Source: Phymatolithon calcareum (taxonomy: Eukaryota; Rhodophyta; Florideophyceae; Hapalidiales). From it: a stretch of DNA of 64,000 nucleotides. The stretch lies in NCBI GenBank assembly GCA_977006965.1, contig OZ345376.1, forward strand, positions 558,001 through 622,000. Reading direction: 5' to 3'. Positions 1-8,651 of this stretch are shown here, one piece after another; position 1 is the stretch's first letter, and every line of letters starts with the position of its first letter. Made by a program: the position numbers and the translations under genes. A model generated the notes under the pieces. The model was given only the letters and a program-made list of their open reading frames with translations. It made no database searches and was not told the DNA's origin.

Positions 1-425
1 GCGGCACAAAAGGTGCTGTCCGTGCTTGTTTACTCTTGTTTCGATGCTGTTTATTTTCAAGAAGTAAATGTCGGATGCGCAACTTTGCGATGAACGCAAT
101 TGATCCTTAGCGATGTATCGACGGCGCAAGATTTGATCCTTCGTAGCGGAAAAGGAAATGCCGAAAGTGTAGAACAACCTTTCTCCTTAATGCGTACGCC
201 AGAGCAAGCAGTTTAAATGGAACCAGATGAAAAATTGTCAATAACAAACGTTCGAAATCGGCTGCGGAAGCAACTGTTCGCTACCCTCGAGGGCAATGAC
301 AGCTGAGCGCTGTCAGTTTTAAATTTGCAGTTTATTCCTCTTAACCAATTACAATTATGAAATGGAGTCAGGCAAGTTCTGGACGATAATGATTGGCTCT
401 GACTTCGACCACTTCGTTAAAAAAC

Positions 426-1476
426 GAGGAAATTCACTACATGGCCACCAAAAATTGGCAAAATTCACTACATGGCCATACACTAGCCATATCTACTACT
501 CACCCCTAGCCAAGCGTACTATCAAAACTCACTCTAGCCAAAACTAATACTCATCCGTTTGTCAAAGCAATCTATGGGACACTAAAATTTATTGCGTGCG
601 CTACTCTCTACGCTTTAGATCCTCGTCGCAAGCAGCATCTCCGTCATCGCAGGCGGTACGGTCGACAATCATGGACTGAGCCGCTTTGTCGATGTGTTTT
701 CGTTTCGCCTCGACGACGTTGTCGATGTTGGGTCTCTCACATGTCTGCGAAAAGTGACCAGTGTTTCTCCACGAGGAGCAGTGACGGGCCCTAATTTCGG
801 ACGGAAAGTAGGGCCTCTTGCGCTTGCGGTCCGGCTTACCCACAAGGTCAAACGGCACTAAATCATCCTGTACGAGCTGGTTGCCAGTGACTGCATCACA
901 CGTGATGCTGCCCGCATGCTGCTTTGCCCACGTTCTCAACGTCCATACGTCCCCGAACCAGTGATCGTTCCACGGGTCGAACGACATCCGATGCTGTACC
1001 AAGCGCCTAGAAGCGTACAAAAGTGCAGCGACGACGTGGCTACATGGCCGTTGGTGCTCTTCAAAGTGGCGACAGGAAAATGTAGCTTGGTAATCGCTGC
1101 TAACTGTCACATTGAATGGTGTCTCTTCACTACGAACAACACAGCTGAGCATGCTTACGTTAACGCGGAAGGTGCAACTGACTACAGATGAGTGTCAGGC
1201 GCTTTTTGTTGCGCTTCGCCACGAGGTGGGCCTTGCCCATCAACGTGCTGTGGGAGATCACGATGTTGACAACGTCGTCAAAGCTTGATCCAGCATAGTC
1301 GCCCACCTGTAGATCGAGCTTCTTCTTTTCTATGATTTCGGAGTGGTTAGTGCGGGAGTGTTGTGTTTTGAACGCTGCAGATGAACACGAAAACGTGCTT
1401 ACAGTCGTAGATTTGGAGAGAGATGGCCATGTAGTGAATTTTGCCAATTTTTGGTGGCCATGTAGTGAATTTCCTC
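426..1476 (-). mobile_element. MULE-like DNA transposon, non-autonomous, 1051 bp
   Basis: Perfect 54-bp terminal inverted repeats lie at 426-479 and 1423-1476, beginning GAGGAAATTCACTACATGGC. Each contains two tandem copies of an AATTCACTACATGGCC motif. The element is flanked by a 10-bp target duplication GTTAAAAAAC (416-425 and 1477-1486). The matching place in copy 2 (around 13708-13720, minus) and copy 3 (around 41230-41240) holds a single uninterrupted site, so this insertion came after the units were duplicated. TSD length and the SWIM-type transposase remnant inside place it in the Mutator superfamily. Confidence 0.93.
601..1152 (-). pseudogene. MULE transposase C-terminal fragment (SWIM and zinc-knuckle remnants)
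   Basis: This 183-residue frame lies wholly inside the MULE element. Around residues 24-46 it resembles a SWIM zinc finger (SCRHFEEHQRPCSHVVAALL), with the first cysteine of the usual CxC replaced. Near residues 121-138 there is a CCHC-knuckle-like stretch (HCSSWRNTGHFSQTC) whose second cysteine has become tryptophan. These two modules in this order are typical of the C-terminus of Mutator-type transposases. The DDE catalytic domain is missing, so the element cannot move on its own. The frame starts at an internal ATG and is a fragment, not a full gene. Confidence 0.75.
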
Positions 1477-1829
1477 GTTAAAAAACCTCCCGCAATGAAA
1501 AATCCCCCGTTTACATCCCTCCCCATCCGCTTCGCCCAACCATCCGTGTATGCCGTTCCTATCCGCGTGAACCAGACGCCGGGGTACATGCACTCCAATT
1601 TGCCTCTTCCTCCGAAAACACGACGATCGTGCGACAGGACATGAGCTGATCTCATGTTCTGTTTCGTCTCCCCCGGATATTCAATGACGACGCGTTCCCT
1701 CCGCTACATTCTGTACCGGTGCAGGTAATTTCGGCCTTTCCGTGGCCTTTTTTGAACACAAGGATTGGCTCTGATTTGATCTCGGTCACACCATCACTAC
1801 AGGAAATTCTTGTCTTTTCGCACAGACAG

Positions 1830-3240
1830 ATGCCATCATGATGGCATTACATCCAAACGTGAGTGCAGCCGCTCATTCGTATCTGGCAATTTCGTATATT
1901 TAATTGTCCGACTGGTGCACATCTGGAGCTTCATACCACAAGTCGTTCCTATATACGTGCGCGAGATCGTGGAGGATGTGCGCCAAGGTTGCTTTTTCAA
2001 ATGGGAGAATTCTTTTGAACCGGCCTGTCGATGGTTCATTTTTGCATGCCATCTCACGATCTGTCGCCGTTTTACCCAATTAATGTCTCTTTGCGTTTGT
2101 GGAACAATTTTGCCGTGCGTGTGCAGTGGATGTCATGCAGCGATCGATGACGTTCGGAATGCGTTTGCACGAGTTCAAATGGCAGGCGAAGAGTTCGGGG
2201 CACTGCACTCCATATCGGCACACTTTTCGTGGCGTACCATCCCATCGTCTGTTTAGTACTTGCGAGAGAGTTGTGCGTTCGTGCACGCCGGAACTTTTTG
2301 TGCGGTAAGAGTCATCATCGCCGACGCTGGAAAACGAATTTGATTTCCGACTTATTGCCTGCTGACGAGCGCGTTTTCTACATTGCCTACTCCGTTTACA
2401 GGGTCTCTGTTTGTACGACGATATGGATCGGGTTCCCCTCGGTGACCGGCTCTTAAACTCTACCCTGAACCAGCGTGTCGCATTGTACCGCTTGCGGCGA
2501 CTGCCGCTTGGCGCAATTTTTTCACCCTCCAAGGTATGCAAATGACGGTTTACGTCTCGCTTTCGGTCGGGTGTTGAGGAGCTACTGTTGCGAGCGAAGA
2601 AGGCCCTCGGCGAAGCGCAGGTGAAATCACGAATGAGGAAAAATGCATGCGGCCGATTCTCACTGTTTGTTGTTTCCGTCAGAAGCTCATGTATCACTCA
2701 ATGCGAACGGGCGGACAAGGGGCAGAGATTGTGAGTTCCTCTTCGCGGCGTCCTTCCTCTCCAAGGGAATCAGAAATGTATGGCTTGCGCAAGAGGGTGT
2801 GATCAATTTCGAAAGGGACCATTATTCTAAACGGCGTGCGACAGGCTTCCTTTGCTACCGCGTCAAATTGTTGTGGGGCACAATGCAAAGTTCGAAATTT
2901 CGTGCATACCATCCCGCCGTTAGCCTTTCATTGCCGGTTTGTTCATCAGAGTCCACGATTCCATTCTGTTCGGGCTCGGAGAAGTCAAGCCTGTGAAATG
3001 TATGAAAGGTGAGCATTTTCCATTACTGAAAGTCTTCGTGGTCAATTATTTACCTCAAGATTCTCGTGTCATCTGTACGCGCCGCGCATTGTCTCACCCC
3101 GTGCTAGACGGGGCACGAGCGCGTGCGAAGTAATCGCGCTTGTCGGCTATCGACATCGGCGAGTTGCCGTGAAAGGTACGGCGATGGCATCGGCGGTTTG
3201 CGTGTTCATGTTGTTCGGTGTCATTGCCCTCCTGTTCTGA
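1830..3240 (+). pseudogene. Possible decayed spliced gene of the unit (copy 1)
   Basis: No long frame exists here, but several short frames are bounded by splice-like signals and recur in copies 2 and 3. One starts after ...TTTACAG near 2401 and reads DDMDRVPLGDRLLNSTLN. A later one reads KLMYHSMRTGGQGAEI between CAG and GTGAGT (about 2680-2730). Another reads IVVGHNAKFEIL. The last ends at TGA 3238-3240 with a hydrophobic tail VCVFMLFGVIALLF, which could be a membrane anchor. It would converge with the GTPase gene. Differences between copies inside the best candidate exon are mostly amino-acid changing, suggesting decay. I do not recognise the family. Confidence 0.25.
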
Positions 3241-3955
3241 GCAAGGAAGGAGTTGATCAGATTATTATGCTGGGATGTCAATTCTCCCGGGGCTCCAGGA
3301 TTCTGTTATGCGTTGGCGTTTGCTTTAGTGCAGCATGTTTTCATCCACCCCTGTGATTATTTTCAATCGCAACATCCATAGTAGCTTGTTCATTCTGTTG
3401 TGCGCATGCCTTACTTTGCAATAACTGGATAAGAAAAACTCTTGCCTGGAGAATAAAAACTGTATCGAATATAGCAACGGTACACGGGAACTCTACATTC
3501 AAATCCAGTTCAGAACAGGATCACCCGTTCGCTTCTCCATTGAGACCAAACATGTGTTTTTGTTCCCTTTGAACGAAAGCTACGGAGCACGGTAGCTTTT
3601 GTGGGGGACCCGGAAACCCGGATGTCTGCGGGAATGCCCCTCCAATGGTTCCAAATCGTGTGTTGGAGAGGCCAGAGTCTAGGAGAAGTGTTCAGCTGAG
3701 CTGTGCCGAGCAACTAGAGGGAGATCACCGAATTCTCTACTTCAATCTCGGGGAGAGGGAAGCGACGTTTACATTCGCTTGGAAGGCGAACCATTCGTAT
3801 TCGTGGACGTGGCGTGCAGGATATGCTGCAGAAATCGCCTCCTAGAACAGCGCATTCGTATAATGTTCGAGAGCTCTCTACGGCTTTCACCACCAGTCCT
3901 TCTCCGCTGCATTCCCAATGCTGTCTCTGTTGATATCCCAGCACTGTGTTAAAGT

Positions 3956-4175
3956 AGGCCTGTACTGACTCGTATAAGGCAAGGCAGAAAGCGGTCAAGT
4001 CCAAGCACCAGCAATCCTGTAGAGGACTGAGATAGGATTACTTTGAATCCTGAGTTTTCCCGTCCGCGATTCTAGTGGGCGTTTCGCGAGCTGCACAAAG
4101 GTAGGTAGCATCAGAGGAAGCCTCGCCCATATCTTCGGAAGTCTGTGGGGCTTTTAAATAAACTTGATTAAAAAA
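3956..4175 (+). mobile_element. SINE family 2, copy in unit 1
   Basis: A 220-bp insertion flanked by a 12-bp duplication CTGTGTTAAAGT (3944-3955 and 4176-4187). It starts AGGCCTGTACTGACTCG and ends in an A-rich tail (AATAAACTTGATTAAAAAA). GTPase unit copy 4 has one uninterrupted version of this site near 55650, so the SINE entered the ancestor of copies 1-3. Short length, A-rich tail and variable-length TSD fit a SINE. I did not confirm a tRNA-derived head. Confidence 0.85.
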
Positions 4176-4268
4176 CTGTGTTAAAGTGGAGACACAGCCG
4201 GAAACCTCGAATCTGTTAACCTCGAGCAGTGCCACGCTACGCATTTGTGGCGCTTCTACTCATATGAG

Positions 4269-4409
4269 CTGTTTCACTAAGCATGTTAAAAACATCCATG
4301 AGCTCATGCTTTTGACGTGCTCGATAGCAAGTAGCTTTCATGTGCAAAAAATTAATTGAATATCATTCCCTCAATTGCGGGAAAATTTTCGTCAGGCAGG
4401 CACTACGTA
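4269..4409 (+). repeat. piggyBac-like terminal relic downstream of GTPase copy 1
   Basis: This stretch resembles the terminal region of the piggyBac-like elements at 36344-37622 and 24808-26826. Shared pieces are GACATCCATGAGCT, a CTCGATA...AGTAGCTTTCATG run and the CCCTCAATTG hairpin half. The outermost TIR bases have diverged (TAGTGCCTGCCTGACG, read on the minus strand, against TAGTGTCTAGTTTACT). It lies about 180 bp past the GTPase stop. Confidence 0.55.
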
Positions 4410-4585
4410 GCATGCACATTAATGTGTCGTTCAGGGAAAGTTCCAGTACGAATCGGACCCGATTTCTTGCTGGGCAGAGTGCGAAGGACACTCTCGTTGG
4501 GCGGCGCTACTGGATGGAATCACAAACCGCAAAAGGACAAATTATTTACTGAGGGAGCAACAATCAGACTAAGAGAACAAATCAC

Positions 4586-6586
4586 CTATCGTTTTAGATC
4601 TTGTCGAAACCTCGATCGTGCAGAAGTCTTCTTTGAACCATCTCTGCGAATGCGGCGAAGGCGCTTTCCACGCGTTTTTGGAAACGCTAGTTTTTCTAAC
4701 CCGTCCATCACATGTGGAGCAATATCTTTTTCTTTCAACTGAAGCTCCTCGATAAACGCCGCAATGATCTCCCTGGCTTTGTACTCCGGGTTGAATACCG
4801 TCACGTAGCTCCTCTGCACCCGAAGAGTTCCGCACATCGTCGGCTTTCCGGCTTTCACAAGAACTGCCAGCCCCTTTTCGTCCACCATGTCACCAAATAA
4901 CCTCATCGCTTGCGGGGAGTCTGCCAGCCCCTTCTCGTCCAGCATGTCACCAAATATCCTCTTCGCTTGCGGGAAGTCTGTCAGGTCTCCTTCAAGAAAT
5001 TGTTTCCATAATTGACGCCCTTGCGGTTCAGTGAATTCAACGTGAATGGCGAACTTGCGAATAAAGTTGAATATACCAAGCGACGCAATTGCCATAAATT
5101 TTCTTTTCGAACCAGTTTGCTTATACACGAAACCATTCATAAACAAATCGACGACTGCAGTGTCAGGTGCAGATTCGAATGAATCCGTCAGTTCTTCGTA
5201 TGCAGTCCAACCATCCTTCATCATTTCATCCAATTCATGTTGAACTTCTCCTTTCTTTTGCAAAAGAGAGTCTCTGATCTTTTCGTACTTCGTCGACAGA
5301 GAATCAATGATCTTGAGCGGCATGTTTTGGCAAGTAGTGAGTAATTCTCGAACTACGGTGTGGGAATATGACGTTTCCTTGCACCTTAAATCCTCCAGAC
5401 TCACGCACTTGACGTTCGACTTTCTTATTCCTTTGATCAATCCAACAATCGTATTCCAATTGAATTCGATCTCGCCTTCACATGCTTCCTTGTCAGCCGA
5501 ATCATTCCTGGTCAGAACAAAGATCACCATGTCCTCCATTTTTCGTCCAAACAGGTCCTTGTATTGTTCGATTGCCCGTCTTGCAGAGTCTGTAATGCCA
5601 GCATCGACAGCTATAGTCAAAACCAGAGCATTCGCTTGTTGCAGGGCCACGATTTTGTCTTCGATTGCAGCCTGGTAATACACGTCAAGCTGATCTTTGT
5701 CGTTCAGGCCCGGAGTATCATATACTTCGATGAAACCTCTGCAGTTTAAACTCGTATCCAGGATTTCTTCACAACCGATATGTAGCGTTCCAGTCATTCC
5801 CTTCGAAACCTTAAATGTATTTGTTCCGGTCAAAGCATTCCCCAGAGAAGACTTGCCAGTCCTCGTGTCCCCAACCAAGAAAATTCTGCAAAATCGATCA
5901 TACTCAGGCTTTTCGCGCTCAACAGCTTTGGACCGGAGCAAAACAACAGTCTTATTTTTTCCGGGCTCGGGCTCCAATTTACAGCTTTCCATGCTTTCTG
6001 CACCACCAACGGATGGCACACCGAGAACCACTGCGACAAGACAGCACAGCGTGGACGTAACATGGCTCTCGGCTTCGAGATCTTGCTTTCCTCTACATCG
6101 AGCACTGACGTAGGTTGTCTTGGGTAGTTTCAAATCCTTCGTTTGGCCTGCTAGGCGATCCAAAGAATTGAATATGTCATGAATGTTGTCGTTGGTGGAT
6201 CCAGCCAACCCGAGCGTCGCAGTTCGGCCACTCAAATCATATCTGATAACAACGGCGAACGTGACGATAGCCGTAAAACGTTTCAGCATGAGGAGAAGCT
6301 TGATCGTAGAATCCAGGACTCCACTGCGAATTGAAAGGTTGTTCGAAAGTCTTTCACGAATTAGGACTGTCATCGCAACGTCCATAGAACCCTTGATTTC
6401 CTTGATTTTCTTCTCAGACATTGCAATCTGATCTCTCAGATTGTTAACACCATCTTGAATGGCTTGAATTTCGTTCATGAACTCTTCCGATTCTGCTCGT
6501 TGTGCCGGGGTCTTGATTCCAAATGCGTTGCAGATTGCGATAATATCAGCAATATGTCCCACTGGGTCCAACAACAAATTAGCCAT
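4586..6586 (-). CDS. AIG1/GIMAP-like GTPase, copy 1
   Basis: 666 residues. The GTPase core has a P-loop GDTRTGKS near residue 239, the G3 motif DTPGLND near 290, the AIG1-type conserved box (ANALVLTIAVDAGITDSARR, then EQYKDLFGRKM) and G4 as TRND near 359, as in AIG1/GIMAP proteins where TRxD replaces NKxD. An approximately 230-residue helical region precedes it, with a coiled-coil-like stretch (SEKKIKEIKG). A helical region and a basic tail (KTRGKRLRRIRRDG) follow. Start: an in-frame ATG at 6910 lies upstream of the TATA box (6832-6839), so 6586 is preferred; it matches the start of all other copies. This copy alone carries an in-frame 57-bp tandem duplication (4865-4978). The family binds GTP and often acts in immunity or at membranes; its role here is not known. 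Confidence 0.9.
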   Translation of the reverse strand: MANLLLDPVGHIADIIAICNAFGIKTPAQRAESEEFMNEIQAIQDGVNNLRDQIAMSEKKIKEIKGSMDVAMTVLIRERLSNNLSIRSGVLDSTIKLLLMLKRFTAIVTFAVVIRYDLSGRTATLGLAGSTNDNIHDIFNSLDRLAGQTKDLKLPKTTYVSARCRGKQDLEAESHVTSTLCCLVAVVLGVPSVGGAESMESCKLEPEPGKNKTVVLLRSKAVEREKPEYDRFCRIFLVGDTRTGKSSLGNALTGTNTFKVSKGMTGTLHIGCEEILDTSLNCRGFIEVYDTPGLNDKDQLDVYYQAAIEDKIVALQQANALVLTIAVDAGITDSARRAIEQYKDLFGRKMEDMVIFVLTRNDSADKEACEGEIEFNWNTIVGLIKGIRKSNVKCVSLEDLRCKETSYSHTVVRELLTTCQNMPLKIIDSLSTKYEKIRDSLLQKKGEVQHELDEMMKDGWTAYEELTDSFESAPDTAVVDLFMNGFVYKQTGSKRKFMAIASLGIFNFIRKFAIHVEFTEPQGRQLWKQFLEGDLTDFPQAKRIFGDMLDEKGLADSPQAMRLFGDMVDEKGLAVLVKAGKPTMCGTLRVQRSYVTVFNPEYKAREIIAAFIEELQLKEKDIAPHVMDGLEKLAFPKTRGKRLRRIRRDGSKKTSARSRFRQDLKR

Positions 6587-6831
6587 GCTTGCTTGCTCGA
6601 ATTTCGTACAGAATGAGAGGACTGATTTGTCTCCACAGCTGCGAAATATTGTGTTCTGGAGTGTGATGTAGATGGGATGAGGTGGTAGACAAATTCGTGA
6701 GATAAGTGTCCCAGTGATGTCTGCTGTGCTGATGATTTGCAGAATGCAAAGAGTAGAAAAGGTTGCGGCTCGACCCTTGCACTCCGGTGATATGCATACT
6801 GTATTGACTAAAGTTTTCGAGCGAAGGTGCC

Positions 6832-6839
6832 CTTTTATA
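6832..6839 (-). promoter_or_regulatory. TATA box of GTPase copy 1
   Basis: TATAAAAG on the minus strand, about 250 bp upstream of the GTPase ATG. An initiator-like TCAATA lies about 32 bases downstream. The same arrangement is kept in all four GTPase copies. Confidence 0.75.
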
Positions 6840-7131
6840 GGCACACATACTGTACGACGAAAGTGTACGGCTTTGCCTTCGACTAGTGCGGAGCCTATGT
6901 GTATGGGCATTAGTGATAGCTGTAGATTTTGACATGACTCATTTTCCCAGGCTGTACAGTGGAGGTGCAGTCGTTTGCGCTGCTGGGGAGGTAGTCGGTT
7001 GATGAGAGTTGCGGGAGATCACGTTTTTTCACTTTGTGTATGTAATAATATCGAATTGCAAATTGTTTGAAAACCGCTTCTTCTGTATGCTGAATACGTG
7101 GAATACTGTAGGGCAAAGGAGCAGATTATCT

Positions 7132-8106
7132 TTTCAAAACTGCACTCGGGGAGCACGGAAGCATTTTGGCCCAAATAAACCGGATAATTTTCGGGCCAAG
7201 AAGTGTGCTTCTCACAGTGAGATCGATTTTGTCTATTTTACATAAAAGACCTAAAAAAGTGATTTTCCGCAACTCCCCCTTACTGTACGCTCTCCGACGT
7301 GTGCTTTCCAAATGATTACAGTACACACGTTTGTGATTTGAAGTAATGAATTTGCTACAAACTTGTGCGACCACCATTCCAAAGCACAAGGTTGCTACAG
7401 GGGGTGCTCGGATTAAGGGTCGTGTTGCAACAGACCCTTAATCCGAATCACCACCTATTTTGAATCACGACAATGACAAATTTAGCCACGTGGCAAGGAG
7501 AACTAGACAAATATTAAGACCAGTGCACAACAAAAATTAAAATATTAACTGTAAACTTTTAAAAGGTTCCCCCTCCGAAATACGCTAAATTCTCGACACG
7601 CTGCACGCTGATGCACTTGGAAGCAGTTCAATTTATATACAAATCGTTAATTCCATTACGTAGCCGAATAAGCTTCCTCAACCATACGTACGAATGTATG
7701 GAAAATCCTTGAAAATTTACTAGAAATAAGTTTCTTTGTGTAGTATCCGTAATTTTTCTGTAAACTTCTCATCATGCAGAAATGTTTATCTGGTTTTTTG
7801 AACTCAGCCAATCCAATGATCCGAGCTATGACATTTATGGGCTCTGCACTAACTCCTGGTGTTCACACTAGATATATGATATTTGGATGAAATTGTCCCT
7901 TAATCCGAATCAGCCACTAACATGGAGCACCCTTAATCCGAGGACCCGCTGTATCAAAAACGTACATTTTCCTTAGATGCGAAGCATCGCATGCGCCATC
8001 AAGATGCACGTGGGTTACACAATTCATGATGTCTACTTATCCACTCTTTAATGTGGATTACTGAGATAATTTGAACACCGCCGTTTCAATAAAATCAATT
8101 TTGAAC
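7132..8106 (+). other. Spacer of the inverted repeat (unit 5' flank)
   Basis: 975 bp present once between the two arms. Excluding the MITE at 7398-7951, it matches the upstream flank of copy 3 (about 27150-27520 and 29621-29700). It is therefore the native upstream flank of copy 2, onto which copy 1 was joined head to head. Its left end (7142-7196) holds a partial copy of the small GGGGAGCACGG foldback element found complete at 27188-27267. No gene is apparent. Confidence 0.8.
7398..7951. mobile_element. pogo/Tc1-type MITE, 554 bp
   Basis: The termini are CAGGGGGTGCTCGGATTAAG and, on the other strand, CAGCGGGTCCTCGGATTAAG. Flanks are TA (7396-7397) and TA (7952-7953). The matching site in copy 3 (near 27436) reads straight through with a single TA, proving the insertion. 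Subterminal CTTAATCCGAA repeats occur near both ends. There is no transposase frame. TA duplication and CAG termini fit the Tc1/mariner-pogo group. Confidence 0.9.
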
Positions 8107-8398
8107 AGATAATCTGCTCCTTTGCCCTACAGTATTCCACGTATTCAGCATACAGAAGAAGCGGTTTTCAAACAATTTGCAATTCGATATTATTACATAC
8201 ACAAAGTGAAAAAACGTGATCTCCCGCAACTCTCATCAACCGACTACCTCCCCAGCAGCGCAAACGACTGCACCTCCACTGTACAGCCTGGGAAAATGAG
8301 TCATGTCAAAATCTACAGCTATCACTAATGCCCATACACATAGGCTCCGCACTAGTCGAAGGCAAAGCCGTACACTTTCGTCGTACAGTATGTGTGCC

Positions 8399-8406
8399 TA
8401 TAAAAG
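8399..8406 (+). promoter_or_regulatory. TATA box of GTPase copy 2
   Basis: TATAAAAG, 253 bp upstream of the ATG at 8652, with TCAATA about 32 bases downstream as a likely initiator. It lies inside the 385-bp block (8107-8491) that is identical to copy 1. Confidence 0.78.
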
Positions 8407-8651
8407 GGCACCTTCGCTCGAAAACTTTAGTCAATACAGTATGCATATCACCGGAGTGCAAGGGTCGAGCCGCAACCTTTTCTACTCTTTGTATTCTGCA
8501 AATTATCAGCACAGCAGACATCACTGGGACACTTATCTCACGAATTTGTCTACCACCTCATCCCCTCTACATCACACTCCAGAACACAATACTTCGCAGC
8601 TGTGGAGACAAATCAGTCCTCTCATTCTGTGCGAAATTCGAGCAACCAAGC

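Larger units (their letters stand above)
1..7131 (-). repeat. GTPase unit copy 1, left arm of large inverted repeat
   Basis: Read on the minus strand this arm matches 8107-14132 along its length, including the GTPase gene, its promoter, a SINE and the distal flank. The window start cuts the arm. It differs from the right arm by a MULE insertion (426-1476), a 57-bp in-frame duplication in the GTPase gene and scattered substitutions. The 385 bp next to the spacer (6747-7131) are identical to 8107-8491. The scattered differences elsewhere argue against a simple assembly mirror artefact. Confidence 0.93.

Noticed and set aside
5307-6113. Open frames antisense to the GTPase gene, repeated in every copy
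   Set aside because: They mirror a conserved coding strand and have no domain; codon structure explains them.
8328-8651. N-terminal extension of GTPase copy 2 (and 6587-6910 for copy 1)
   Set aside because: It lies partly upstream of the TATA box and the frame is not open in copies 3 and 4.
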